Positions 50,415 to 60,091 of a stretch of 64,000 nt of DNA are shown here, in pieces. The notes under the pieces were generated by a model. The model ran no database searches and was not told the origin of the DNA. It saw only the letters and a program-made list of their open reading frames with translations. Where the stretch lies: contig JAHEBA010000001.1 in assembly GCA_024642465.1 (NCBI GenBank), positions 95,341-159,340 of the forward strand. Direction: 5' to 3'. Position numbers and translations under genes: made by a program. The DNA is from Alphaproteobacteria bacterium. GTDB taxonomy: Bacteria; Pseudomonadota; Alphaproteobacteria; Rhizobiales; Aestuariivirgaceae. The number at the start of each line of letters is the position of its first letter. Within the stretch, counting starts at the first letter, position 1.

Positions 50415-52061
50415 TCAATTGCCGGTTTTTTGTTCGAGGAATGCATTCTTGCCGGGAGCGGCATCCAGCAGCAGCCGAGTATATGGATGCGCCGGGCTGG
50501 CATAGACCTTAGCGGTCAAGCCCTGCTCGACCACTTGGCCCTTTTGCATGACCATGATGCGGTCGCAGATCTGGGCTGCCACCCGCAGATCGTGGGTGAT
50601 GAACAGCATCGCCAGGTCGAAGCGCTTGCGCACGTCGTCCAGCAGCTTCAGCACCTGCGCCTGCACCGACACGTCAAGCGCCGACACCGCTTCATCGGCA
50701 ATCAGCACCTTGGGCTCCATCGCCAGCGCACGGGCGATGCAGATGCGTTGGCGCTGGCCGCCCGAGAACTGGTGCGGGAAGCGATCCAGCGCCGCGGCGG
50801 ACAGTCCAACGATTTCCATCAGGCTGCCGGCCCGCTTGAGCGCCTCCGCCTCGGACAGGCCGAAGTTCATCGGCCCCTCGACAATCGACTGACCTACCGT
50901 GCGGCGTGGGTTGAGCGAGCGGTAGGGGTCCTGAAACACCACCTGAACGTCATGCCGGTACGCACGAAGCGCCGCCTGGGACATCGTGGCAATGTTGGTG
51001 CCGTCGATTAGCACTTCGCCGCTGGTCGGGTCGATCAGCCGCACGATGCAGCGCGCCACCGTCGACTTGCCGGACCCCGACTCGCCCACCACGCCCAGCG
51101 TCTCGCCGCGCCTGACCTCGAGTTCCACGTTCTTTGCCGCATGCACAACCCGGCCACGCCCGAACCAGCCGGACGCGCCATACACCTTCTCGAGCGCGTG
51201 GGCGGCCAGGATGGGCTCGCCTTCGGTGATCGGCTTGCGCTTGGGCGGGGTCATGCTCGGCACCGAGCCGATCAGCATCTTGGTATAGGGCTCGCGTGGG
51301 CGTTTCAGCACCTGCTCGGCGGTGCCCTGTTCGACCACCTGACCTTGCTGCATAACCACGACCCTGTCCGCCACCTCGGCCACAACGCCGAAATCGTGGG
51401 TGATGAACATCACGCCGGTACCGTGGCGCACCTGGATGTCCTTGATCAGCTCGAGGATTTGCGCCTGCGTGGTCACGTCTAGCGCAGTGGTCGGCTCGTC
51501 GGCGATCAGCAGTGCCGGCTCCAGCGCAAGCGCCATGGCAATCATAATGCGCTGCCGCTGTCCGCCTGAAAGCTGGTGCGGGAAGCTGTCCACCATCTGC
51601 TCCACGTCGGGCAGGTTGACGTCCTTCATCACCTCGATCACGCGGTCGCGGATCTCGGCAGCAAACATCTGGGTGTGGATTTCCAGCATCTCGCCAATCT
51701 GGTCGCCCACCCGCATCACCGGGTTCAGCGCCGTCATCGGTTCCTGGAAGATCATCGCCATCTTCACGCCGCGAAGCTCGCGCAACTCGGCATCAGACTT
51801 CTTCAGCAGGTCCTCGCCCTGCAGCAGCGTCTCGCCGGCCACCGGCGTCAGGTCCTTGCGCGGAATCAGCCCCATAACCGTCTGCGCCGTTACCGATTTG
51901 CCGGAACCGGACTCGCCCACCACGCACACGATTTCTCCACGGCCGACCGTGAACGACACGTCCTCCACCGCATATTTGCGGTCAGCGCCCTTCGGCAGCG
52001 TCACCGAAAGGCCGCGGACTTCGAGCACCGGTGGATGTGCGGTTGTCGCCTCGGCCATCAC
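50415..52061 (-). CDS. Dipeptide-type ABC transporter, fused dual ATP-binding protein
   Basis: 548 residues with two complete nucleotide-binding domains (DppD-DppF-like fusion, as in GsiA). There are two Walker A motifs GESGSGKS, two signatures (LSGGQRQRIMIAMALA and FSGGQRQRICIARALA), and the family C-terminal extension after each. It powers import through the two upstream permeases. It overlaps the dppC-like stop by four bases. Substrate: peptide or peptide-like molecule, possibly the substrate of the adjacent amidase and M81 peptidase. Confidence 0.92.
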   Translation of the reverse strand: MMAEATTAHPPVLEVRGLSVTLPKGADRKYAVEDVSFTVGRGEIVCVVGESGSGKSVTAQTVMGLIPRKDLTPVAGETLLQGEDLLKKSDAELRELRGVKMAMIFQEPMTALNPVMRVGDQIGEMLEIHTQMFAAEIRDRVIEVMKDVNLPDVEQMVDSFPHQLSGGQRQRIMIAMALALEPALLIADEPTTALDVTTQAQILELIKDIQVRHGTGVMFITHDFGVVAEVADRVVVMQQGQVVEQGTAEQVLKRPREPYTKMLIGSVPSMTPPKRKPITEGEPILAAHALEKVYGASGWFGRGRVVHAAKNVELEVRRGETLGVVGESGSGKSTVARCIVRLIDPTSGEVLIDGTNIATMSQAALRAYRHDVQVVFQDPYRSLNPRRTVGQSIVEGPMNFGLSEAEALKRAGSLMEIVGLSAAALDRFPHQFSGGQRQRICIARALAMEPKVLIADEAVSALDVSVQAQVLKLLDDVRKRFDLAMLFITHDLRVAAQICDRIMVMQKGQVVEQGLTAKVYASPAHPYTRLLLDAAPGKNAFLEQKTGN

Positions 52062-52954
52062 ATCTTCCTCGCAATGCGTGGATCGAGCGTGTCGCGCAGG
52101 CCGTCACCCACCGTGTTGACCGCCAGCACCGTCAGCGCCAGTGCGATACCGGGATAGAAAATGATCCACGGCGTCAGCTGGAAGTAGGTGCGCCCCTCGG
52201 ACATGATGTTCCCCCAACTGGGTATTTCCGGCGGAATGCCGGCCCCGAGGAAGCCGAGAATGGCCTCGGTCAGCATGGCCGAGCCGCAAATGTATGTGGC
52301 CTGCACGATCAGCGGAGCAATGGTGTTGGGCAGGATGTGCCGCCACAGGATCGGGATTAGCCGGGTGCCAGAGGCAATCGCAGCCTCAACGTAAGGTTCC
52401 TCGCGCACCGAAAGCACGACTGAGCGCACCAGCCTGACGACGCGGGGAATTTCGGGGATCACGATGGCGATGACCACGGTCACCAGTGTTGCCCCGGAAA
52501 GCGAGATCAGCGCGATGGCCAGCAGGATGCCGGGAATGGCCATCAAGCCGTCCATTACCCGCATCATGATGGCGTCCAGCCAGCGCAGATAGCCCGAAAC
52601 AAGACCGATCAGGAGGCCGAGCACCACGGCGATGACCGCCACGGCAAGCCCCACCACTAGCGAGATGCGCGCGCCGTGCACCACACGGGCAAGGACGTCG
52701 CGGCCAAGGAAGTCGGTGCCGAACCAGAACTCCGCAGACGGCGACTTGAGCCGCTTGATGGGGTTCAGCGCAACCGGATCAACCGTGAACAGCGGACCCA
52801 CGATGGCGATGACCACGATCACCGCCAGCAGCAGCCCACCCCAGAACACCGACGGGTGCCGCCACATGATCGCGACAAGGCTGACGTCCTTGCGCGACGA
52901 CAAGGTGGTGTCGGCGGACTCTGAAAAATCGACCTGTCCAGGATTGCCAGCCAT
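52058..52954 (-). CDS. Dipeptide-type ABC transporter permease, DppC-like
   Basis: 298 residues from MAGNPGQVDF. The longer ORF-track version runs into dppB. The N-terminal cytoplasmic tail and first helix (VFWGGLLLAVIVVIAIVGPLF) are followed by WFGTDFLGRDVLARVVHGAR, a DppC hallmark, and the EAA-loop region AIASGTRLIPILWRHILPN. Start and the dppB stop overlap as TGATG. Second permease of the pair. Confidence 0.92.
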   Translation of the reverse strand: MAGNPGQVDFSESADTTLSSRKDVSLVAIMWRHPSVFWGGLLLAVIVVIAIVGPLFTVDPVALNPIKRLKSPSAEFWFGTDFLGRDVLARVVHGARISLVVGLAVAVIAVVLGLLIGLVSGYLRWLDAIMMRVMDGLMAIPGILLAIALISLSGATLVTVVIAIVIPEIPRVVRLVRSVVLSVREEPYVEAAIASGTRLIPILWRHILPNTIAPLIVQATYICGSAMLTEAILGFLGAGIPPEIPSWGNIMSEGRTYFQLTPWIIFYPGIALALTVLAVNTVGDGLRDTLDPRIARKM

Positions 52955-53898
52955 CAGTACCTGATCCTCGGGTCGAATACGGTGTAGGCAAGGTCGATTA
53001 GCAGGTTGATCAGGATGTAGATGAAGCTGAACAACAGGATCAAGCCCTGGATGATGGGGTAGTCGCGCTTGAGCACTGCATCCAGCACCAGCCTGCCGAG
53101 GCCGGGGATGTTGTAGACGCTTTCCGTCACCACCACACCGCCGATCAGCAGCGCGATGCCAAGCCCGATCACCGTAACGATGGGAACTGCTGCATTGCGC
53201 ACAGCATGCTTCATCAACACCTTGAACTCGCTCTGACCCTTGGCGCGGGCCGTGCGCACATAGTCTTCCTGCAGCACCTCCATCACCGATGCGCGCGTCA
53301 TGCGGGCAATCAGCGCGATGTAGATCACCGACAGGGTAATGGTCGGCAACGTGATGTGGCGCAGGAACGGCCACAGGCCGTCCGTGAACGGCGACTTGTA
53401 GCCCTGCACCGGCAGCAGTTTGAGCTGGATCGACAGCACGTAGATGAGGATATAGCCGAGCACGAACACGGGGATGGAGAAGCCCGCAACCGAAAACAGC
53501 ATGACTCCGCGGTCGATCAGGCTGCCCTGCTTCCAGGCCGCCAGCGTGCCTAGCGGAATGGCCACCGCCACCGTGAACACGATGGTCGTCAACGTCAGCA
53601 GCAAGGTCGGTTCAAGCCGCTGCGCAATCAGCGTTGTGACCGGCAGGTTGGTGAAGATCGAAATTCCGAGATCGCCTTGCAGCAACTGGCCCAGCCACTT
53701 GGTGAATTGCACCACGATGGGTTCGTTCAGCCCCAGGTTCTCGCGGATGCGGGCAATGTCCTCGGCCGTCGCATAGTCGCCGGCAATCACCGCAGCCGGG
53801 TCGCCCGGCGACAGCCGCAACATCAGGAACACGAACAGCGCCACGACCCCCATGACCGGCACAGTCGCGAGTATCCGCTTGAAAATGTAAGCCAGCAT
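52954..53898 (-). CDS. Dipeptide-type ABC transporter permease, DppB-like
   Basis: 314 residues with six helices. N-terminal MLAYIFKRILATVPVMGVVALFVF, RLSPGDPAAVIAGDYATAEDI (conserved DppB extracellular loop) and the EAA region TARAKGQSEFKVLMKHAVRN. It forms the channel with the DppC-like subunit. It lies downstream of the binding-protein gene behind a hairpin that probably reduces its expression relative to the binding protein. Confidence 0.92.
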   Translation of the reverse strand: MLAYIFKRILATVPVMGVVALFVFLMLRLSPGDPAAVIAGDYATAEDIARIRENLGLNEPIVVQFTKWLGQLLQGDLGISIFTNLPVTTLIAQRLEPTLLLTLTTIVFTVAVAIPLGTLAAWKQGSLIDRGVMLFSVAGFSIPVFVLGYILIYVLSIQLKLLPVQGYKSPFTDGLWPFLRHITLPTITLSVIYIALIARMTRASVMEVLQEDYVRTARAKGQSEFKVLMKHAVRNAAVPIVTVIGLGIALLIGGVVVTESVYNIPGLGRLVLDAVLKRDYPIIQGLILLFSFIYILINLLIDLAYTVFDPRIRY

Positions 53899-53957
53899 CG
53901 GCTGCCCTTGTAGGGTTTGGTGAGCCGGAACGCCCCGGCGTCAGGAGACTGAAGGAA

Positions 53958-53980
53958 GGCGGCAGCAGACAGCTGCCGCC
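53958..53980 (-). terminator. Intercistronic hairpin between the binding-protein and dppB-like genes
   Basis: GGCGGCAGC and GCTGCCGCC form a nine-pair stem with a five-base loop. The downstream tract on the minus strand is TTCCTT rather than a clean U-run, so it probably attenuates or protects RNA rather than fully terminating. This is common for binding-protein genes at the head of ABC operons. Confidence 0.6.
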
Positions 53981-53999
53981 TCCATTTCTGTTGCAGGTC

Positions 54000-55583
54000 T
54001 TACTCGACCGACATGTTCCAGAAGAACTGGACCGGAGACTTTATCAGGCCCTTCACGTTCTTGCGGTATGCCACCGGCACGAAGAACTGGCCAAGGTGAC
54101 CCGAAGCGCCAATGGCCGAGAGCCGTTCCTGAACCTTTTCCGCAGCCGCCTTCTTCTCTTCAGCCGAAGTTGCGTTGGCGAATGCCTTGCGCGCAGCTTC
54201 AAGCTCTTCGTCGCTGGCCCAGCCGAACCAGCCCTTGTCCGGATTGCCCGAGAATGCGATTGCCATCGGATCGATCACGTCGGCACCGATCCACCAAGTG
54301 TGGAACATGTTCCAGCCGCCGTCGGCAACCGGATCACGCTTGGCGCGGCGCGACGTCAGCGTTGACCAGTCCATGGCTTGCACTTCCACCTTGAAGCCGG
54401 TGTTGCGCAGCTTTTCTGCCGTGATCAGCGAGAAGCTTGAGAGCAGCGGAATGTCGGTCGGCTGCATGATGACCACGGGCGTGCCGTCATAGCCGGCGGC
54501 TTCCAGCGCTGCCTTTGCCTTTTCGATATCGCCGGTCGCCATCACCTCGGAGCCCTTGTCGTTCTCCAGCGGCGTGCCGCACGGGTAGACCGAATAGCAG
54601 GTCTTCCAGAACTTCTGGTCGCCCACGGCGCCGGTCATATAGTCTTCTTGCTTCATGGCCATGATGGCCGCACGGCGAATCTCTGCCTTGTCGAATGGCG
54701 GCAGCAGATGGTTGAAGCGGGCAAAGCCGATATTGCCGAGCGGGTCGTTGATTTCCACCGTCAGGCCGTCATTGGCTTCCAGCAGCGGCATCAGGTCGTT
54801 GGCCGGCTGCTCGAAGAAATCAACCTCGCCATTGATCAGTGCGTTCATCGCCGTGGTCTGGTCGGGGAAGTAGGTCCACTCAACCCGGTCAACCTTGGCG
54901 ATCTTGCCACCGGAGGCCGCGTTGGGTTCTTCGGAGCGGGGCTTGTAGTCGGCGAACTTCTTGTAGACCACCTTCGAACCAGGCACCCACTCTTCTTTCA
55001 CGAACACGAACGGGCCGGAGCCGGTGTAGTCTTCGATCTGCTTGAACGGATCGGTCTCCGCCACCCGCTTGGGCATGATGAACGGCACGTTGGATGAAAT
55101 CTTGCCGATCGACTCCAGCACCAGGCCATAAGGCTCCTTCAGCTTGAACTGGAAGGTCGAGGCATCAACCGCCGTCATTTCTTCCATCACGCCCATCAGT
55201 TGCTGGCCCATGCCGTCGCGTGCGCCCCAGCGCTTCAGCGAGGCGATCACGTCTTCGGACGTGACGTCGGCGCCATCATGGAACTTCAGCCCGTCGCGCA
55301 GCTTGAAAGTCCAGGTTTTCTTGTCATCGGACACTTCGTACGTGTCCACCATCTGCGGTTGCGGTTCGAACTTTTCGTTCATCGCGAACAACGTGTCGTA
55401 GATCAGGTACCCGTGATTGCGGGAAATGTAGGCCGTGGTCCAGATCGGATCGAGGTTCTTCAGGTCAGCGTGCGGGATGACCCGCAAGACGGACTCGGCA
55501 TTTGCTTGCAGGGCCGGTGCGGCAAACGTGGCCGCAAGCGCCACCGACGCCGCCATCACACTACGTCTTGTCCAGCGAAACAT
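54000..55583 (-). CDS. ABC transporter solute-binding protein, family 5 (dipeptide type)
   Basis: 527 residues from MFRWTRRSVMAASV, with AGGAGG before it. The signal peptide ends near LQANAES. The SBP_bac_5 body begins VIPHADLKNLDPIWTTAYISR and includes DDKKTWTFKLRDGLKFHDGADV, a family signature, and NPDKGWFGWASDEELEAARK. It heads the binding protein-DppB-DppC-ATPase unit and faces the amidase gene. Likely ligands are short peptides or amides processed by that amidase and the M81 protein. Confidence 0.9.
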   Translation of the reverse strand: MFRWTRRSVMAASVALAATFAAPALQANAESVLRVIPHADLKNLDPIWTTAYISRNHGYLIYDTLFAMNEKFEPQPQMVDTYEVSDDKKTWTFKLRDGLKFHDGADVTSEDVIASLKRWGARDGMGQQLMGVMEEMTAVDASTFQFKLKEPYGLVLESIGKISSNVPFIMPKRVAETDPFKQIEDYTGSGPFVFVKEEWVPGSKVVYKKFADYKPRSEEPNAASGGKIAKVDRVEWTYFPDQTTAMNALINGEVDFFEQPANDLMPLLEANDGLTVEINDPLGNIGFARFNHLLPPFDKAEIRRAAIMAMKQEDYMTGAVGDQKFWKTCYSVYPCGTPLENDKGSEVMATGDIEKAKAALEAAGYDGTPVVIMQPTDIPLLSSFSLITAEKLRNTGFKVEVQAMDWSTLTSRRAKRDPVADGGWNMFHTWWIGADVIDPMAIAFSGNPDKGWFGWASDEELEAARKAFANATSAEEKKAAAEKVQERLSAIGASGHLGQFFVPVAYRKNVKGLIKSPVQFFWNMSVE

Positions 55584-55777
55584 TCTCAACCTCCTCTTGG
55601 TTTCCCGGCCCGTCGAGCAGACCTTCGACCTTAGTTTAAGGTGAGCATGTGTCGCCGAGTCAACGCAAACCTGCGGAAATATCCTGTGTGGGCGCCATGC
55701 TGCACTGCGCTTGTGCAGTTGCGCGTTGGTGTTGTTCACTAACCCATCAGTTTCATCGACACCGAAAGGACTTCCGG

Positions 55778-57196
55778 ATGACCGGCAAACCGCTTTGGCA
55801 AATGAGTGCAGTTGATCTTGCCGCCAACATCATGGGCGGAGAAGTGTCGTGCGAGGAAGCCGTGACGGCAACGGTTGAACGCATGCGGTCCGTCAATCCG
55901 AAGTTGAATGCCGTGGTGGACGACCTCGGCGATGACGCAATTGCCCAGGCCAGGCAGCACGATGACATCCTGGCCAGGTCTGGCCCGCTTGGCCCGTTGC
56001 ACGGGGTGCCGGTCACCATCAAGGAAAACGTCGACCAGAAGGGCAGGGCAACGCCCAACGGGGTGGAGGCCTATGCCGGCGTCATCGCGCCGGACGACGC
56101 ACCGCTGGTGAAGAACCTGAAGGCCGCAGGCGCCATCGTCATCGGCCGCACCAACACGCCGGAATTCTCGTTCCGCGCCACCACCACCAACGCCCTGCAT
56201 GGCCGCACCTTCAATCCGTGGAACGACAGCGCGTCGTCCGGCGGATCGTCAGGTGGCGCCTCTACCGCCGTCATGTCCGGCATGGGCGCCATCGCCCACG
56301 GCAACGACATCGGCGGCTCGCTGCGTTACCCTGCTGCCGCAACCGGGTCTGCCACGGTCAAGCCGGGCCTTGGCCGGGTGCCCGCCTGGAACCCGTCCCA
56401 GAAGGCCGAGCGCGGCCTGCTCGCCCAGGTAATGTCGGTGCAGGGCGTAATCTGCCGCGAAGTGCGCGACGTGCGCGCCGGCATGAAGGCGCTCATCCGG
56501 TATGACCCGCATGATCCGTGGATGGTGCCGATGGGCTGGGTCAGCCCTCGCCCTGACGGAAAGATCAAGGTCGCCTTCACCAAGAACACCTATGAATTCG
56601 ACCTTCACCCCGCCGTCGAGAAGGCGCTGGATACCGCCCGCGATTGCCTTGCCGATGCCGGGTACGAGGTGATCGAGGCCGACATGCCGGAGCTTCGCGA
56701 GGCGGGCCGCGACGGCGGCAAGGCGCTGTTCGGCGAGGTCAATGCCCTGCTGCGCGGCGAGATCCAGAAGCACGGCACCGATGAGCTGAAATCCATCTTC
56801 GCCAACTACGATGCCTACTTCGGCCCGCCGGAAGGTGCGGACCTGCTGTTGTTGATGGCAAAACGCAATCATTATCACCGGCAATTCAACCTGTTTTTCG
56901 AGAAGTACCCGCTGGTTCTCACGCCATTCCTGCCCGCTCCCACCTATGACTGGGACCGCGATGCACAAGGCATGGACGGCGTCGTCGAGACGCTGGGCGC
57001 AGGCATGTACTCGGTGGCCTTCAACTATACCGGCTTGCCGGCGGGCAACATTCCGGCCAATTACAATGACGGCTTGCCGGTAGGCGTGCAGATCGTCGGC
57101 CCGCGCTTCCGCGAAGACATGATACTCGACGCGCTGGAGGAGATCGAGTCCCGCGTTGGCGTCATGGCCGAACGCCTGTTTGCACGCGAGGCCTGA
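55778..57196 (+). CDS. Amidase signature family hydrolase
   Basis: 472 residues from MTGKPLWQMSAVDL. The Ser-cisSer-Lys triad is visible: Lys in VTIKENVDQKG, Ser pair in the Gly/Ser-rich signature SSGGSSGGASTAVMSGMGAI with DIGGSLRYPAA. It hydrolyses a carboxamide. There is no signal peptide. It is divergent from the peptide-type ABC system and ten bases before the M81 gene, so this looks like import of an amide or peptide followed by hydrolysis. Confidence 0.9.
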   Translation: MTGKPLWQMSAVDLAANIMGGEVSCEEAVTATVERMRSVNPKLNAVVDDLGDDAIAQARQHDDILARSGPLGPLHGVPVTIKENVDQKGRATPNGVEAYAGVIAPDDAPLVKNLKAAGAIVIGRTNTPEFSFRATTTNALHGRTFNPWNDSASSGGSSGGASTAVMSGMGAIAHGNDIGGSLRYPAAATGSATVKPGLGRVPAWNPSQKAERGLLAQVMSVQGVICREVRDVRAGMKALIRYDPHDPWMVPMGWVSPRPDGKIKVAFTKNTYEFDLHPAVEKALDTARDCLADAGYEVIEADMPELREAGRDGGKALFGEVNALLRGEIQKHGTDELKSIFANYDAYFGPPEGADLLLLMAKRNHYHRQFNLFFEKYPLVLTPFLPAPTYDWDRDAQGMDGVVETLGAGMYSVAFNYTGLPAGNIPANYNDGLPVGVQIVGPRFREDMILDALEEIESRVGVMAERLFAREA

Positions 57197-57206
57197 GGCA
57201 GCAGGC

Positions 57207-58718
57207 ATGAGCAAACCCCGCATCGCTGTGGCCGGCTTCCAGCACGAGACAAACACCTTCGCGCCCATCCTGACGCCGTACGGGACCTTCGAGGCAGGCG
57301 GCGCATGGCCTGCGCTCTGCACCGGACAGGACGTCATCGACACCCTGTCGGGTCTGAACCTGCCGATGGGCGGGTTCATCGACGAGGGCGACGATTTCGA
57401 CCTGGTGCCGATCCTCTGGACCTTCGCGGAGCCGGGCGGCTATGTCACCGATGATGCCTTCGACCGCATTTCCAACATGATCGTCGACGGCATCGCCTCG
57501 GCAGGCACCATCGACGGCATCTATCTCGACCTGCACGGCGCGATGGTGACCCAGAGCCATGAGGACGGCGAGGCAGAACTGCTGCGCCGCATCCGCAATG
57601 TGACTGGCGATGATCTGCCCATCGCGGTCAGCCTCGACCTGCACGGGAACCTGTCGCGAGACTTCTTCGAGCGCGCCTCGTGCGTCGCCATCTACCGCAC
57701 CTATCCGCACGTCGACATGGCCCACACCGGTGCCCGCGCCCGCAAGCTGCTGGGAGAGCAACTCGAACGCGGCGAGCCCTTTGCGAAAGCCTGGCGCCAA
57801 CTTGATTACATTATCCCCATCCAGGCCCAGTCCACCCGGCGCGAGCCTGGTGGACGGCTGTATGGCATGCTCCCCGGTCTTGCCGGAGATGGCGTCTCGT
57901 CGGTGGATTTCGTGTTCGGCTTTCCGCCGGCAGACGTGGCCGATTGCGGCTGCTCTGTCTTTGCCTACGGCACGGACCAGGCCGCGGTCGACACCGCTGC
58001 CGACGCCATGTTGTCCGCACTTCATGCAGCCGAAGACGAACTTCACAACCCGTTGACGCCAGCGCCTGAAGCAGTGGCCAAGGCGAAGCAAATCGCGGCA
58101 TCGGCCGCAAGGCCCGTTGTCATCTGCGACCCGCAGGACAATCCCGGCGCTGGCGCCACCGGCGACACCACCGGTCTGCTCGCGGCACTTGTGGAAGGCG
58201 GTGCGCAAGACGCCATCATCGGCATGCTGTGGGATGCTGCAACCGCCGCGCAGGCCCATGCAGCCGGGCGGGGGGCGGAGATCGACGTGCACATAGGCGG
58301 CAGATTTCCCGAGCTTGGTACCGGTCCGTATGCGGCGCGGGTCCGCGTGGAGCGGCTGTCCGACGGCGACTTCATCTTTACCGGCCCCATGTACGGCAAG
58401 GCCCACGCCCATCTTGGCCCCATGGCCGCGCTAAAGATCCTCGACCGTGACTGCGGCGTGACCGTGGTGGTCGGTTCCAACCGTACCCAGAACGCCGACC
58501 AGGCGATCTTCACCCACCTTGGCCTCAACCCGCCGGACCACAAGGTCGTCGGCGTCAAGTCGGCGGTCCACTTCCTCGCCGATTACGAGCCGATTGCCAA
58601 GACGGTGATCTTCGCCGAAAGCCCCGGCGCCAACCCGTGCCAGCTCGACTCGATTCCGTTCACCCGACTGAGGCAAGGCGTACGGCTTGGGCCGAACGGC
58701 CCAGCCTTCCGGCGCTAA
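57207..58718 (+). CDS. M81 family metallopeptidase (MlrC-like)
   Basis: 503 residues starting MSKPRIAVAGFQHETNTFAP, the hallmark MlrC opening. DGIYLDLHGAMVT and AVSLDLHGNL carry metal ligands, YRTYPHVDMAHTGARA follows, and the C-terminal MlrC domain contains GSNRTQNADQAIFTHLG. Family members include microcystinase C, but most act on unknown amide or peptide-like small molecules. Co-directional with the amidase and RidA genes, so it probably works on the same imported compound. Confidence 0.9.
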   Translation: MSKPRIAVAGFQHETNTFAPILTPYGTFEAGGAWPALCTGQDVIDTLSGLNLPMGGFIDEGDDFDLVPILWTFAEPGGYVTDDAFDRISNMIVDGIASAGTIDGIYLDLHGAMVTQSHEDGEAELLRRIRNVTGDDLPIAVSLDLHGNLSRDFFERASCVAIYRTYPHVDMAHTGARARKLLGEQLERGEPFAKAWRQLDYIIPIQAQSTRREPGGRLYGMLPGLAGDGVSSVDFVFGFPPADVADCGCSVFAYGTDQAAVDTAADAMLSALHAAEDELHNPLTPAPEAVAKAKQIAASAARPVVICDPQDNPGAGATGDTTGLLAALVEGGAQDAIIGMLWDAATAAQAHAAGRGAEIDVHIGGRFPELGTGPYAARVRVERLSDGDFIFTGPMYGKAHAHLGPMAALKILDRDCGVTVVVGSNRTQNADQAIFTHLGLNPPDHKVVGVKSAVHFLADYEPIAKTVIFAESPGANPCQLDSIPFTRLRQGVRLGPNGPAFRR

Positions 58719-58746
58719 GGTTTCTTCGCCCACACAGGAGGCATGA

Positions 58747-59226
58747 ATGAGTGTCGAAGATCGCATCAGGGAATTGGGCATCACGTTGCCGGACTTTGAT
58801 GACGGCAGCTATTACGGCCAGAACTATGGCCGGATGAAACCGCACCACATTGTCGGCAAAGTGCTCTACCTGTCGGGGCACACGCCGGTGCAGAACGGCA
58901 AGGTTCTCCACCCCGGACGGGTCGGCGGCGCGGTGACGTCGGAGCAGGGGTACCAGGCCGCGCGGATGACAGGCATCAACATGATCGGCGGTATGAAGCA
59001 CGCCCTGGGTGATCTGGCGCGGGTTAAGGGCCTGATCCGCTGCCTGTGCTTCGTTGCCTGCGAGCCCGACTTCAATGACGTTCACCTGGTTTCAAGCGGT
59101 TGCAGCGACGTGCTGGCCGAGGTGTTCGGCGAGACGGCGGGCGTGGGCGGACGGGCGACCATCGGCGTGCAGTCGCTGTGTGACCAGATGTGCTTCGAAA
59201 CCTGGGCGGAAGTTGAAATCCACTAG
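58747..59226 (+). CDS. RidA/YjgF family protein
   Basis: 159 residues of the YjgF fold: GKVLYLSGHTPVQNGKVLHPG, GYQAARMTGINMIGGMKHALGDLARVKGLI, and RATIGVQSLCDQMCFETWAEVEIH. The terminal consensus arginine of classical RidA (RxxVEV) is not evident, and the chain is longer than the usual ~128 residues. It is therefore one of the Rid subfamilies of uncertain activity. It follows the M81 gene by 28 bases with a clear AGGAGG, completing a three-gene catabolic unit. Confidence 0.85.
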   Translation: MSVEDRIRELGITLPDFDDGSYYGQNYGRMKPHHIVGKVLYLSGHTPVQNGKVLHPGRVGGAVTSEQGYQAARMTGINMIGGMKHALGDLARVKGLIRCLCFVACEPDFNDVHLVSSGCSDVLAEVFGETAGVGGRATIGVQSLCDQMCFETWAEVEIH

Positions 59227-59245
59227 CCCCCGCTTGATCGCCTGA

Positions 59246-60091
59246 TCACTCCACCACGTTCCTGAGCGTTCCCACGCCGGAGACCGTGATCTCGATCTCG
59301 TCGCCTGAGTTGAGAAACTTGGGCGGCGAGAAGCTGCCGCCTGCGCCTTCCGGCGAGCCGGTGGCGATAAGGTCGCCAGGGTTCAGCGGCGTGAAATCGG
59401 AGATATAGGCGATCAGTTTGTCCAGCGGGAAGATCATCTGACCAACGTCTGTCTGCTGCCGCACCTCGTCATTGACCCTGGTTGTTAGCTTCATCTTGCT
59501 GACGTCCTCGATTTCGTCCGCCGTGACGATCCACGGCCCGCAACCGCCGGACCGGGCGAAGTTCTTGCCCGCGTGCAGCGAGTGTTTCTGCCAGCCACGC
59601 ACCGAGCCGTCGTCAAGTATCGTGAAGCCCGCAATGTGCTCCATTGCCCGCTCGCGTGGAATGTGCCGGCCGCCCTGGCCGATCACCAGCGTGATCTCGC
59701 CTTCATAGTCGAACGTCTCCGCCGCCTTGCCGCGCGGACGCTCGAGCTTTTCTTCATGCCCGACAATGGCGTCATGGTGCTTGGCAAACAGGATGATGTG
59801 GTCGGGTTCGGGCGGCACGCCTTCTGCCGGATACTTCTTGCGATAGTTGATGCCGACGCAGGTCACCTTGTTGTCTACGGCCAGTGGCGGCATCAGGCGC
59901 ACCTCGTCCAGCCGGATCATCGGCGGGCGGCCGCTTACGTCCCGTTCGAGATCCTCCAGCCCATCCGGCACCAGGACCGATTGCAGGTCCGGATACTTCT
60001 GCAGGAAGCCGTCGGTAGGTTCGATGATGCCGTCGTCCTTGACCACGCCGTAGCCGGTGCGCGCATTGGTCCTGAACCTTACGATCTTCAT
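59246..60091 (-). CDS. Fumarylacetoacetate hydrolase family protein
   Basis: 281 residues with the FAH metal-binding core: VTCVGINYRKKYPAEGV, FDYEGEITLVIGQGGRHIP (E-x-E), and FTILDDGSVRGWQKH followed by FARSGGCGPWIVT. The C-terminal GDLIATGSPEGAGGSFSPPKFL is typical of this family, which hydrolyses or decarboxylates beta-diketo or 2-keto acids. Its ATG overlaps the ketopantoate-reductase-like stop (ATGA). Third gene of the mttB4 operon, probably acting on a product of amine demethylation. Confidence 0.9.
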   Translation of the reverse strand: MKIVRFRTNARTGYGVVKDDGIIEPTDGFLQKYPDLQSVLVPDGLEDLERDVSGRPPMIRLDEVRLMPPLAVDNKVTCVGINYRKKYPAEGVPPEPDHIILFAKHHDAIVGHEEKLERPRGKAAETFDYEGEITLVIGQGGRHIPRERAMEHIAGFTILDDGSVRGWQKHSLHAGKNFARSGGCGPWIVTADEIEDVSKMKLTTRVNDEVRQQTDVGQMIFPLDKLIAYISDFTPLNPGDLIATGSPEGAGGSFSPPKFLNSGDEIEITVSGVGTLRNVVE